64,000 bases of DNA from Aurantiochytrium sp. KH105 (Eukaryota > Sar > Bigyra > Thraustochytrida > Thraustochytriidae). A program made the translations under genes and the position numbers. Under the pieces are notes generated by a model that was not told where the DNA came from, ran no database searches, and worked only from the letters and a program-made list of their open reading frames with translations. Where the stretch lies: NCBI GenBank assembly GCA_003116975.1, contig BGKB01000150.1, positions 1 to 64,000 of the forward strand. Reading direction: 5' to 3'. Each line of letters opens with the position of its first letter. Within the stretch, counting starts at the first letter, position 1. This document shows positions 28,210-39,500 of this stretch, piece by piece.

Positions 28210-30135
28210 ATGGAGTCCTCTGTGGTTGACGTGCGAAAGAAGTTCGGCCGGGACACGAGCTACCTTCGCGAAACGTACGTGAACGAGCTCGAGTACTTTG
28301 GCAGCGATCGGCCCTCCGAAGAGAACTTTGTCGAGGAAAACCCATGCAGTATCGAGCTCGATACCACGTGCGAGACGAGCTTGAGTGCCGTCTCGACGCT
28401 TGTGTCCAAAAGTCAGACCATGAACATGACGCATCGCGAGGGAGGCTGGCCCAAAGACATTGATCCCACCGAGAAGGCCGACGTGATGCGTTACCGTAAA
28501 AAAGTAGAAAAGACCGAGGACTTTCGACAGACTGTCAAGGACCTCGGGCCCGTCATTGAGCGCGCCGCCATGCAAAACAACACCATTGATATCTACGAAG
28601 AGTACTTTGAGGGAACCTGGATCGACCACAGCAGCGAGCCACCCTCAGCCAAGGGCTTGGCTGTTTTTCGCGACCCAAGCGAGGTGCGTCGGACGGCCTC
28701 CAGCATCGATTGGCAGCCCGACAGCAACAGACTTGCCGTCACGTACAGTGTGCTTCGATTCCAAGACCCCCGTTTCCTCGGAGACGCCGCCGCGCTGCCG
28801 ATGCAGAGCTACATTTGGGACGTAACAAACCCCAACACCCCCGAGATGGAGCTTTTGCCCAGCTCGCCTCTTTGCTGTTTGCGTTACAATCCCAAACAGC
28901 CCGAGCAGCTTGTCGGTGGATCGTACAATGGACTCATTACCTTTTTTGACTCTCGCAAGGGCGGCTCCAAGCCTTGTGAGACTTCCGTGATTGAGAACTC
29001 ACACCACGACCCCGTCTATGACGTCTTTTGGACCTCGTCCAAGACCGGGAACTTGTGCGCCAGCTGTTCGAGCGATGGTACCATGCTTTGGTGGGACACA
29101 CGCCGTCTTCGCGAGCCGCTCGAGCGCATCGAACTCGACACCGGCAAGCATCCTCATATGCCCAACACAACTCTTGGCGCCACATCGATGGAGTACAATC
29201 AAGAAGCCGGTCCCTCCAAATATCTCGTGGGCACAGAACAGGGCGTGGTCATGTCTGTCAATCTGCGCAACAAAAAAGTCAACAACGGCATTACCGTCTA
29301 CGACACCATGGCCGGTCGCCACCATGGACCAATCTACTCCATCCAGCGGAACCCTGTGCACTCCAAGTTTTTCCTCACTGTTGGCGACTGGACGGCGCGT
29401 ATTTGGATGGAGGACCTCAAGACGCCCATCCTCACCACAAAGTACCATCCGGCGTACCTCACGGGCGGCTGCTGGAGCCCAACGCGCCCTGGCGTCTTTT
29501 ACGTCACGCGCGAGGACGGCGTCGTCGACTTTTGGGACTACTTTTACCGGCAAAACGAGGTCGCCTACAGCCACAAAGTCAGCGATGCGCCGCTTTCCTC
29601 CATTTCCGTGCACGCACAAGGCAAGCTCATGGGTGTGGGCGATCGCAACGGCACCGTTTCTCTCTTGCAAGTATGCGATTCTCTTGCTGTCCAGCAGTCG
29701 AACGAGAAGGTTGCCATTTCCGGCATGCTCGAGCGCGAAACGAAGCGTGAAAAGAACCTCGAGGTACGATCGCGTGAGCTTGCGCGCAAACAGCAAAAGA
29801 TCGCTCAACAGGCTAGCCAGCAGGCCGCTCAGGGAAGCAACGAAGATGAGGCCCAGGCCGAAATGACGGCTCTTTTGCAAAAGCTTGACGAAGACTTTCT
29901 CAAAATCGTCCAATCCGAGGAGGATCCCAGCGATGCTGCCAATGCTGCTCTTGCTAGCACAAATTCCAAGTCCGGTGCAAGTGCCTCAACGGTTGCTACC
30001 GAAGCAAAGGATGCTTCAGAACTGCTTGCGGGTGACAATCCTTCCGCTTCGGACATGTCACCATCAGCAGCTCTGGAAAACACTTCGGGTGGGTCCAACA
30101 ACCATTGCGCGACGGATGCCGAGCATAAAGAATAG
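28210..30135 (+). CDS. DNAI2: Axonemal dynein intermediate chain 2
   Basis: 641 residues from the ATG at 28210 (MESSVVDVRKKFGRD); a frame two codons longer begins at TTG. It is the outer-arm dynein intermediate chain of the DNAI2/IC69 (ODA6) type, which links dynein heavy chains to the A-tubule of the cilium. The N-terminus carries the conserved WPKDID segment and EEYFEGTWIDH. A WD40 propeller follows with DIA-type blades (SSDGTMLWWDTRRL, VGDWTARIWMEDL, REDGVVDFWDYFYR). The last 130 residues are a Glu/Gln-rich coiled segment and a Ser/Ala-rich tail. It is a strong family match and indicates motile cilia. Intronless. Confidence 0.95.
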   Translation: MESSVVDVRKKFGRDTSYLRETYVNELEYFGSDRPSEENFVEENPCSIELDTTCETSLSAVSTLVSKSQTMNMTHREGGWPKDIDPTEKADVMRYRKKVEKTEDFRQTVKDLGPVIERAAMQNNTIDIYEEYFEGTWIDHSSEPPSAKGLAVFRDPSEVRRTASSIDWQPDSNRLAVTYSVLRFQDPRFLGDAAALPMQSYIWDVTNPNTPEMELLPSSPLCCLRYNPKQPEQLVGGSYNGLITFFDSRKGGSKPCETSVIENSHHDPVYDVFWTSSKTGNLCASCSSDGTMLWWDTRRLREPLERIELDTGKHPHMPNTTLGATSMEYNQEAGPSKYLVGTEQGVVMSVNLRNKKVNNGITVYDTMAGRHHGPIYSIQRNPVHSKFFLTVGDWTARIWMEDLKTPILTTKYHPAYLTGGCWSPTRPGVFYVTREDGVVDFWDYFYRQNEVAYSHKVSDAPLSSISVHAQGKLMGVGDRNGTVSLLQVCDSLAVQQSNEKVAISGMLERETKREKNLEVRSRELARKQQKIAQQASQQAAQGSNEDEAQAEMTALLQKLDEDFLKIVQSEEDPSDAANAALASTNSKSGASASTVATEAKDASELLAGDNPSASDMSPSAALENTSGGSNNHCATDAEHKE

Positions 30136-31671
30136 ATGATCACTTCTTTTCCCCTTTTACACGATGTATACGCGTGTACTTTTGACGCGTAAAAATCGTT
30201 TCCTCATTTCGACTTGATGACACATGCTAGTTTTTCTTAGCCCTGGCGAAAGTTTGGTTGGAAAAGTACCAATTACCCTTCTCGTCCTCCCAATCTGGCA
30301 ATTTTTTCCGCAAACTCTTTGTTTGTGAGAACGTATAGCTTAATCACCTCTGCAGAGAGGGTCTATCAATCAGGTCAGAGCCAAGGTTTGCAAAGTGCGT
30401 GATACGACCATCTTTTCCCAGAGGGGCCGAGATCAATGCGAGTTTCCTGCCTCAGCGCGCCATATTTGTTTCCCCCTATCACATCGTAGATTCGACAAGA
30501 AACGCGCGATCACTTGCGACAGCAGCTGCGTGCACTCCCGCTGCCCCCTCCTCAACGCGGGCTCATTTCTGCGCGTGCTGCCTCTGGCGCTTCGCGTGGT
30601 CTGAAGTGCACTCACCTTCACTGTAAGCTGAGACCCCGAACAGGATCGCGGCTTCTCCCTTTCACTTGACAACCGCTATGCAGACCGACGACAGCGACGA
30701 TCCAAGCTCAACCGGGGCGCAAGCCATTTCCAGCGCGCCAGCCGCGCTTTCAATAGCCTATTCTGCTTGGCATTGCGCACACGAAGTGGGCGACGCCCAG
30801 TTTCGTGTCCACTGCCAAGTGCACCGCGCACGCCACGGCGGCCCGCGCCACCTCGCCTACGACTCGAATTGGACACGGCAGCTCGCTGCCGCCCTACCCG
30901 CCCATCGCTTGCCGCGTGCGTCTCCGGAGATGCGGCCCCGGAGACGCGGGGCCGGCAAGGGCCGCGAAGGGAAGTCCCTTCCCCCATCCCTACTACCAAG
31001 CCTCTGGTAGTCTCTTTCGTTGAAGGTCGATTGTATCCATGCGCTGCTCGCGCGTGCACGCGCTGCACCTGCTCGCTCGGGACGTCCAAGAGGAGGAGGA
31101 GAAGTACATAAAGAGAGCGTTATGGAAAGGGGGAACATGCGGCTTGGCCGGCGACAGAAAAAGGGCGAACGATACCTGAGGCAGGCTTTTAGAGCGCCAT
31201 GCTACTTCTCCGGCGCAGGTTCGGGTCTGTTGACAACCGCATGAAATAGATTGGGTATACGCCTACAGGCTGCTCAACTTGACTCGGAACTTGAACTTGA
31301 AGGCGGGGGTAGATAATAGAGAATCTGCTCGATTTGGGGCCATGCAGAGCATCGCCGTCAATTCCAGAAGCTTTCGGCCCACGTGCCCACCTCCGCGCGG
31401 CCGAGACACCCACGCAGGCGTCCGTGCCACCTCTTGCGCAGCGCCGCACGCGCGGGTAGCTTCGGGCGTTGCACTAGCTGCGCAAGGGCTTGCGACACTC
31501 GGAGCGCGACGCCTTTTGCGCAAGGGTTACAAAGCCACGAGAGCAACTATACAGCGAAGGTAGTCTGCCGGTGCAGAGTACTAACTGTAACAAGCTATTG
31601 CGCCTCGCGCCGCATTTTGCGCTTGGAGCGTGAGGCGCACGACCCGGAAGAGGGTAACTGGTGAAGACACG
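30136..31671. other. Intergenic, no gene seen
   Basis: About 1.5 kb between DNAI2 and the ankyrin-TIR gene. Short frames are Arg/Pro/Ala-rich or overlap on both strands and have no recognisable domain. The last part is probably promoter and 5' UTR of the ankyrin-TIR gene, whose frame is open upstream to a GTG at 31630. Confidence 0.5.
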
Positions 31672-34600
31672 ATGATCAACGGAGATAGCGTAGCACTGGG
31701 AGAGAGGAATACAGGAAGTCTGGTTTTCGCGCAAATCAAACCGAAACTTAACGGGAGGCAACATGTTTCGGAGTACACGGAGCTGCTTAGGGATTTTGAG
31801 TTGAGTTTTGTACGACGCTCGCACCTCCACGTTGCGGGAAAAGCGGGGAAGATTGCCGAGGTAGACCGCTTGCTCCGCCGTGGCCTCGACCCCCAATTTC
31901 AGGACAACAATGGTGAAACCCCGCTCCTTGCAGCCCTTCGCGCCGGTCACATTGACTGTGCTATGCGAATGCTCGATTGTGCTGAAGATGCGGAAAATTT
32001 CATGCGCCATTTGATGAAGGATCTCTCTCCAATCAAGCTTGGTGAACCATCCCTTTGCGAAAGAAGCATTTTCACTCCAGACCACTGGTGGCAACCGCAC
32101 GCGCACCGGCCCACGTGGGCAATCGTGGTGGGCACCTTTGCAACGATTCGTTTTGCAAAGCGTATTTGCAACATCAGAAGGTCCTCTCTGACGCCCACAG
32201 AGAGAATCGACCAGGTTTTGGGCCTGTTGATGGCCGGGGCTGCCCAGGTGGGAAATATTAAGGTGGTAAGGGTTTTTCTGTCGATTCTGAGCACATTCGG
32301 TGATGTACGAGAACCTAGCATGATTCTCGCTGCGGAGGCTGGGCACGTGAACATCGTTAAGCTTCTTTTGAAACATAAAGTCAAAACTAGTGGTCGGGAT
32401 CGCTGCGGCCGCCCCGCCCTACTTTTCGCCGCGAGGGGGAATCATGTGAAGGTTGTAGAGGCCCTTTTGCGTGGCGGCGCGGACCCTTCAGTCATCGATT
32501 ATGTGGGAAATACCCCATTGCTGGCTGCCATACGAGAACGGGCATTTAAAACGGTCAAGCTCATCGGTACATTGCCTTCGATGACCTCTGGTCTGTTGCA
32601 TCCCTTTCGTTGTGCAGCTAGGAGTGGATGCGCAATGATGCTTGAGCTCACTGGCGATCTTCAGCACCCCTCGTCGCAAGTCATCACTTGCGCCCTACGA
32701 GCTGCCGCTATGTACCATCATACGGAGATATGCCGGATTCTTCTGAGGAAGTGGGGCGCGAAAGCAAATGAGAATACAAGTGTGAAGGCACCGGACGCGT
32801 CTCGTGTTGGGCGCACAGAGGACCTGAGCGCTCTCGCCGCAGCGATGCGAGAGAATCACGTTGATACGGTCGCGCTGCTACTCGCGTCTTGCAAAGCCAA
32901 CCTGTATTCGCAACTCTTTGTTCTTGTGGACGCGAAGTGGGACCGTAAAGGGTATGATTCGAGTGTAGACCTGGTGCGATTGCGCTACAAGTACAATGTA
33001 TGCTACTCTGCTGCTCATGCGGATGTATATATTAATGTCCGCGTACTTCCTGTCGCCTACTTCCCTCTTTTCGGGACATCGGCAGAACTCGAGGCGTTTG
33101 TTACGAAGAGTCATATCAACCTATCGCTCCATTTGTACTCAATCGGGGATAATGACTTCTTCTCAAGCAATGTGCTACTTAATGTGGGGCGTCGGCTCCC
33201 AGAGGTTTGGGATGCGATCAATGTCGAATACCTGAACGGCTTCAGTTGGAGCATATATCCATCAGCACTCAATGTAGCGGCGATGGATGGCGACCTTGAG
33301 TCAGCTTCAGGCCTTATCGCCGCCGGCGCGTCGGGAATGAGTGATGCTCGCACAGGTTCTTGTCTTCATTGGACACTTCGAGCCCAGAGCGCGACTGCGG
33401 AGCTGGTTAAGCTTTTGCTTGAGAACGGGTGCTCGCGCACGGAAATTGATGTGACTGGCCAGACTGCTCTGCACCTGGCGGTGCGGGACAACTACATCCC
33501 GATCGACGTCGTTCGCCTGCTAATATCTTCAAAGGCCCTTCGTGTCACTGACGTGAACAAGGAAACACCACTTTTCGCGGCAGTGCGCTCTGGGAGTTTG
33601 GACGTCGTCACTTTACTCCTCGACTCGGGCGCCGACGCATCGGCATTGAACAGAGATAGGCGCTCGCCGCTCCATTTTGCCATGTCGTACAGCGTTGCTA
33701 AGGCACTGTTGCAGGCGGGGACATCACCGCAGATTCGGGATAGGACCGGAGCGACTGCTCTTGAGGCAGCACTTCTACGCGATACCGCTGGCGTTACACG
33801 GGCCATCCTCGAGAGAGACCTCACAACCGCAGAAATTCACTCAAAGCTACTTCCAACATGTCTCGCCGCATTCGTAGGCGTCAACCAGGCCCAAGTATTC
33901 CTCGATTCTGGGGCCGACTTCACCAAACTTGACTCTATGAAGCGGTGTCCTCTCCACTTCGCCACCTCGGCCGCAGCAGTCAAGTGCATCCTTGCGGGCA
34001 AATCCAAAGCTAGGCGCCTCATAAATGCGCGTGATGTAGAAGGAAAGACACCGCTCGCGAGGGCAGCAGCTGAGGGTCTCGACGACGTGTGCGTAGAGTT
34101 GATCACGTCGGGAGCTGATGTGGCGCTCGTGACATATTTCGCGGATGAGCGGTGCGCAAGACTTATCCGCTACCCGCACCTTTACACGGAGCTTGGAATG
34201 CTTCTGTCCGAGATCGGTCCCGATTTCGAGGGTGCGTCTCGCGCGCTCTTCGAGAATGGTATCCGCACGATCTCGGATGCGGCAAAGCTTTCCAAGGCCG
34301 ATCTCCAATCTATTGGCATTAGTCACCTCCAGTCGCGACTACAGATCTATGAGGCCATACAAGAGATGGCAAGCGGATGCTCATTCATAGATGGGAGGCG
34401 CGCCTTTCCCGTGTTCTTCTCCTACTACCAGAGCGAGGGGACAGAAGTTGCGCGGATCCTGAAGCTTTACCTCCAACAGAGCCTTGGTCAGGCACCGTTT
34501 CTTGATGTCGACAATCTCATGGACCTTCAGCAACTCCTCATGCATGTGCATTCGTCTGAGGCCGTGGTGCCCCTTCTCTCGAAGAATTATTTTTCCCGAC

Positions 34601-35040
34601 CTTTCTGTCTGTGCGAGCTCTGCGAGGCTGTCAAGCTTGGTGTGCCGCTCGTACCCGTGCGCATCGTGACGGCTCGTAAGGGGGAGGCCTTTATTTTTTC
34701 TGATTACGCCGAGCTCATCGAGTCTGGGCCAGCTTTGTCGTCCTCTGACTGGACGACAGTGGAGTCATATGGGTTCGAGAAGAGAGATGTTGTGGCGGCG
34801 ATAGAGCGAATATCTCAGATCCACACTCTCGATTTCAATGCCGGCTGGGATGAAGGGACACAGAAGTCAACCATTGAACGTATCATGCAGCGAATTTCCA
34901 ACCCATACACGGTCTTCACGCCGGAGAATCGCGCCGATCAAGGCCACGCGGATTTCCTGCTGGAGAATTGCGCCGATCAAGGCGTCGTTCGCAGCGTTTC
35001 TCGTAAATCGCGGAAATCTTCGCAATGTTGCATCAGTTAG
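31672..35040 (+). CDS. Ankyrin-SAM-TIR protein (SARM1-like architecture)
   Basis: 1122 residues from the ATG at 31672. Ankyrin repeats fill residues about 50-820, some canonical (NNGETPLLAALRAGHIDCA, GRPALLFAARGNHVKVVEAL, VNKETPLFAAVRSGSLDVV), some degenerate. A SAM domain follows at about 840-900 (ENGIRTISDAAKLSKADLQS). A TIR domain lies at about 908-1075 (FPVFFSYYQSEGTEVARILK). The TIR keeps the acidic residue used by NAD-cleaving TIRs: Glu about 982 in CLCELCEAV. No signal peptide or membrane segment is seen, so it is presumably cytosolic. SARM1 has ARM-SAM-SAM-TIR, with SAM driving ring assembly and TIR cleaving NAD+; here ankyrin replaces ARM. NADase activity is inference. The C-terminal 60 residues contain two near-identical ENxADQGxxDFLLENCADQG-type units. 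Confidence 0.88.
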   Translation: MINGDSVALGERNTGSLVFAQIKPKLNGRQHVSEYTELLRDFELSFVRRSHLHVAGKAGKIAEVDRLLRRGLDPQFQDNNGETPLLAALRAGHIDCAMRMLDCAEDAENFMRHLMKDLSPIKLGEPSLCERSIFTPDHWWQPHAHRPTWAIVVGTFATIRFAKRICNIRRSSLTPTERIDQVLGLLMAGAAQVGNIKVVRVFLSILSTFGDVREPSMILAAEAGHVNIVKLLLKHKVKTSGRDRCGRPALLFAARGNHVKVVEALLRGGADPSVIDYVGNTPLLAAIRERAFKTVKLIGTLPSMTSGLLHPFRCAARSGCAMMLELTGDLQHPSSQVITCALRAAAMYHHTEICRILLRKWGAKANENTSVKAPDASRVGRTEDLSALAAAMRENHVDTVALLLASCKANLYSQLFVLVDAKWDRKGYDSSVDLVRLRYKYNVCYSAAHADVYINVRVLPVAYFPLFGTSAELEAFVTKSHINLSLHLYSIGDNDFFSSNVLLNVGRRLPEVWDAINVEYLNGFSWSIYPSALNVAAMDGDLESASGLIAAGASGMSDARTGSCLHWTLRAQSATAELVKLLLENGCSRTEIDVTGQTALHLAVRDNYIPIDVVRLLISSKALRVTDVNKETPLFAAVRSGSLDVVTLLLDSGADASALNRDRRSPLHFAMSYSVAKALLQAGTSPQIRDRTGATALEAALLRDTAGVTRAILERDLTTAEIHSKLLPTCLAAFVGVNQAQVFLDSGADFTKLDSMKRCPLHFATSAAAVKCILAGKSKARRLINARDVEGKTPLARAAAEGLDDVCVELITSGADVALVTYFADERCARLIRYPHLYTELGMLLSEIGPDFEGASRALFENGIRTISDAAKLSKADLQSIGISHLQSRLQIYEAIQEMASGCSFIDGRRAFPVFFSYYQSEGTEVARILKLYLQQSLGQAPFLDVDNLMDLQQLLMHVHSSEAVVPLLSKNYFSRPFCLCELCEAVKLGVPLVPVRIVTARKGEAFIFSDYAELIESGPALSSSDWTTVESYGFEKRDVVAAIERISQIHTLDFNAGWDEGTQKSTIERIMQRISNPYTVFTPENRADQGHADFLLENCADQGVVRSVSRKSRKSSQCCIS

Positions 35041-36510
35041 CTAGTTTCACGTAGCGGTCAGAGCAGAGAGAGCGAACATGAATCGGCTACTGCGTATTTT
35101 ATACTCAGGCCGGCCCATTTTAAAGACGCATTCTGTCTTTTCCCATCGATCTCAAAAAGCAAAAGGCGCAAACTCATTAAGCCAAAGGTGGAAAAAATAT
35201 TGCGGGCAGACAAATCTCCGATATGTTCGTATTTCCTCACATAATAAAAAATAACAGAATAACTGATTCTAAAAGTAAGAATGGTTGCTGAGGCGCGCAA
35301 TAACGCTGCGGAGAGAGTCCGCTTTCGAAAAATGACGTCATGAACTCACTCACATTAGCTTCAGGGCCATCTTCTTGACAGCTCTCGTCCATAGTCGCAG
35401 TCGTCCTCCTCCTCGCTCTCGTCTTTCTCGTTGCTATCGGCACTCACGTCCTCCTCCTCGCTCTCGTCCTCATCGTCGCTCTTGTCCTCATTGTCGCTCG
35501 TAGTGCTATCGTCGCTCGTGGCGCGATCGTCTTCCTCCTCGCTGTGACTCTCGAGTCGCGATGGTTCCGCTCTTCCGCATCAGGAATGTCTTCTTCTTCT
35601 TCTTCTTCTGCTTCTGCTTCATGTTCACTTTTCCCTTCGCCAGGGCTGTTCGCGTTGTGGCACTTGCAGTGGGGGGGGAGGGGGGGGAGGGGAAAAAGGC
35701 GAAGCATGTGCGAAGAGTGCCCAGCACTGGAGAGATCAGCGGTTGAAGGAAATGAAATGAGGAGGGGGAGGGGGAAGGGGCGAGGGGGGGTAAGTGTATC
35801 ATCATCGGCCTCGCTCTTCTTGACATTGGTTCCCGAAAGACCAGCGACTCGTAGCGAATGGCAATTCTGCCATTAGATGAGTCTCGCGACGGTGCACGCA
35901 CAAGCGTCCGAGCCAAGTCGGGTCAATGCCTTCCGAGACGGGTGTCCGAGTCCATCGAGAAGAGCGAAGTGGAGAGGGGGGGTGAGGGGTAAGAGAAAGG
36001 TACTGCGAAGAAGGAACAGCCACTGGCACAGCCAAAGAAAGCCTGACGTTGCGAAAAGTGAGTTTGTGATGTCTAATTTGCCAGATCTCTTGCACCGTCG
36101 CGCCCGCTTGCTACTTGGCTGAGCCTCTCTCTGGGCGTTCTAGCGACCGCCAGCGTCTCGACCCGAGCTTGTTGGCGAGGTCCGAGCGGATCGAATGCTC
36201 AAGCGCGCGAGCAACTGCAAAGGCCACACTCCGAGAATCTCCTATTCAACAGTGCTTGTTTCAGGCCTCACAATGAGTTTCAACTACATTTCTTGATAGC
36301 CTTTCGCCGAAGTCCGACGCGTGGGACCGCAGCAGCAACGTATCACGATTGATTTCAAGGAGATTCGACGACGAAAGAATCCAAGGCCAAATTCGCAAGA
36401 GCGACGAGAAAGTCATGACACCAGATCGGCGATGCAAGCCCACGCACATAACTCATGCGCAAAATAAAAACTGTTTCTTCTGCAGCAACATTATCTAAAA
36501 AATTATTATT
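35041..36510. other. Intergenic with broken acidic reading frames
   Basis: No confident gene. On the minus strand between about 35385 and 35640 two overlapping frames are strongly acidic: one ends in EEDVSADSNEKDESEEEDD before a stop, and the other carries EAEAEEEEEEDIPDAEE. They look like one Glu/Asp/Ser-rich tail split by a frame change. No start codon or upstream domain can be attached. G-rich tracts lie at 35670-35690 and 35760-35790, and a GTAAGT donor-like site at 35789. Confidence 0.4.
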
Positions 36511-39500
36511 TCATTCGTACGAGTCGCTTGTACCATAAGATGCGCTACTGTGCGCATCATCTGGATCCTCATCATTTCCAAAGACGTCTTTGACAGGAGC
36601 CAATGGATAGATGTAGCTCGTTTTTACCACGCCTTGAGGCCCGGGCTCTTTAAGGGTGAACCGATATGCAAAGCCCCCATGCGGACAGTGTCTACGAAGT
36701 TTCCTTGGCAAGACTTTTTCATGCCGAAATATGTAGCAAAATTCAAGCTTCTTCGCATCGTCGGGCTGTAGGCCTTGAATGGTGACATCATGCCAGCGAT
36801 GATCATTCTTAAGAGCCTTGACGGTCTTGTTTGGAAGCTCAAAGGGGCCGTTGAAACTCAATGTTGTTCCAACTGTCAACGCAGATGCCGAAAGGAAGTG
36901 GCGGTTCACGTCAAAGTAGAGAAAACCACCGAAATATAGGAAGCGTAACGTCGTGTCGTCATAACGTTGATGCTCGAACCATCTGAGGCTCTCAGGGGTG
37001 AGTCCATTGAGTGGGTTTGCCCAGCAGAAATATCGCGCCTCCGGGGGAATGTGCCAATATCGTTGCAAGAGACGTGTGGTTTCATAATCGTTGGCATCGC
37101 TGACAGTCACCTTGTGAATCTTGCTGGTTGTACCGAGAAGACGGCCCATTTTCTGGGAATTGTTTCCCCCTTCTAATGACCTACTCGTCATCTCGTCACC
37201 CTGATCACCCTGGTAGGCTTCATCGAAAAGGTTTGACCTGCTCGTCATCTCGTCACCCTGATCACCTTGGTAGGCTTCATCGAAGAGGTTTGGGCAGATA
37301 AATTCGTAAGTTTTCCACTTGAAGTCGATCTTGAGGTTCAAGCGGCGTGTTGGCATAATGTCAAAGGACGGAAGAGCTGCGAACGGACTCTTTTCATGCT
37401 CAAAGAGCGACGCCTTGCGCAGAGTCTCAAAGTGCTCGGCTATTGACTTGTCGGCATCCATGGCCGCTCCCACAACACCAACGAGTTTTGGTTCCTTAGA
37501 TTCCTGGATTGTCTTCAAAACCTGGCGAAATACCTTCCGGAGCTTGAGACGCTCATTGCGAGTTGGCGTGGTAATTGCTTCAACGAACTTTATGATGTGC
37601 TCAATTCTCTTGTTTTCAGCATCTTGCATGGACGTTTCCCACGTCTCAAATTCTTTCACATCAAGATTCCAACGCGTACGTGCCCGACGCACATAGTCAA
37701 TGAGACCAGCAATTAGAGCCAAGGTTTTCACCGTATTCTCCTCCCCGAATCTGAATCTTTTAACGACGAAAGGAGCCTCCAGCATTGGAATCAGACCCTC
37801 AATTTTCTGAAGATGAGGGGACGCTTGAGATTCGCATTGGCCAGCTGATCTGCAACAAAACATACGAGAGCTCGCGTAGCGACCGGCGTATGGCCTTTCA
37901 CTGTTGCGATGCATCTTGAGTTGCTTCCTCAGCTGTTCAACGTAGAAAAGAAAAAGCTGCTCGGGGTTGTTAATGTGCACGGCCTCGAGATCGGGCATCT
38001 TGTGGGATTTAAAAAACTTGTTGGCCTCGTCCATTTTAACCTTAGTTCCCCCGAGGTGGACGATCTTGAGGGAGGGACAATTATCGATGAGGTAGTCCAC
38101 AGACTCGAGCTCTACAGCGCCAGAAAGGCGAAGTTCGCGTATTGAGGGGGTTTCACCGGTGAGAACCTCGAGGATGTTATTCGTAACAGTTTTGGCACCT
38201 GCGAAAGAAAGATGGCGAATGTCTTGATTGATGTGCTCTGAAATTTCTTCCCAGGCGTCTGAAGACTCTTGCGATCCGTTCTCCAAATCTAAAATATTGC
38301 TGAGCTTAAGCGTCCGCAGAGAAGAGCATCTCTTCAAAAGATCGACCAGAATCTTGCTATCTTTGATGGAAATGAACTTGCCATCTTTCATCTCCTTGTA
38401 AAGTTGATTCACGTCTAGGTTGAGTACCCGAAGCCCGGTGCAGTGCTTTGCGATGTTGCCGAGCGACTTTTCAGTTAGTTCCGGAAGGTCACGCAGGCTG
38501 AGACGCCACAAGTGCTTGGTCGAACTTTTCACGATGTGCTCTACGCCGACGTCTGAGACTTGAACGCAGCCGTCGAGCACAACTGAGCTGAGGGTAATGT
38601 TTCGGTTTTTTTTCGAAATTTTTCAACCCAGCATCCGTAATCTCCACACAAAAGCTGAGGTTGAGATTCTGCAGGTTGGGGCACATGCAAGAAATGAGCA
38701 TAAGAGTCTTATCACTCGTGCTGATGCAGTCGGTGAGCTCCACGGAGCGGATGCTTCTGAAAAGAGTTCGACTGTCCATGCGCCCAAAAAGAGGGTTGAA
38801 CCAGCTGCTTCAAGATTCGTGGCGTCACCGTCCAAATCTCGGTTCATGAATTTGCGTAGGGGGTGGCATACGAGATTGTAGGCGTGATCTTGAATCGACC
38901 GGACTTCGTCGAATGGTTTTCCCTCAGAGAGCGTGTGACAGTTGATTTCTCGACGGAAGTGGTTATAGGCTTTCCACGATGCAAACACTGAGCTCCTCCA
39001 CGATAGTGAAAGTCCCAGCGTGAAAGGGGCCAGCAGCAACCTATGAGGCCAGCTGAGCATGTGGAATGTCATGCCAATAAACGACTTTTCACGTTTCACG
39101 CGATTGAAACTGAAAAATTTTGTCAACGCTTTTGAGACGATCCTTTTCCCGTTGTAGAACTCAATCTTCTCGGCTTTCTTCAGTTTCGAGATTCTTTTCG
39201 TTTCGGGATCGCTGTCCGGATTGTCGCGCTCTTTCTTTAGAGCGTCGAGAATCTTGAGGTCAATGTCTTTATTCGAGTTGAAGACCAAATGGCGAACATG
39301 GATCAAATTGTGAATTGCCGGAACGTCTCGAAGTAGAAAGAAGGCCTCTACGATTTGACGCAAGGCAGACAACAGCGAGGTAAACAGCGCGAGCCAATAG
39401 ACAGGCTCAAAGTGTCCTCCTTGGAAGCTGACGATAAAAATGATCTCGACGATGATTTGCGGGATATCCTGAATCAGAAGGACGATCGCAGTCCAGACTG

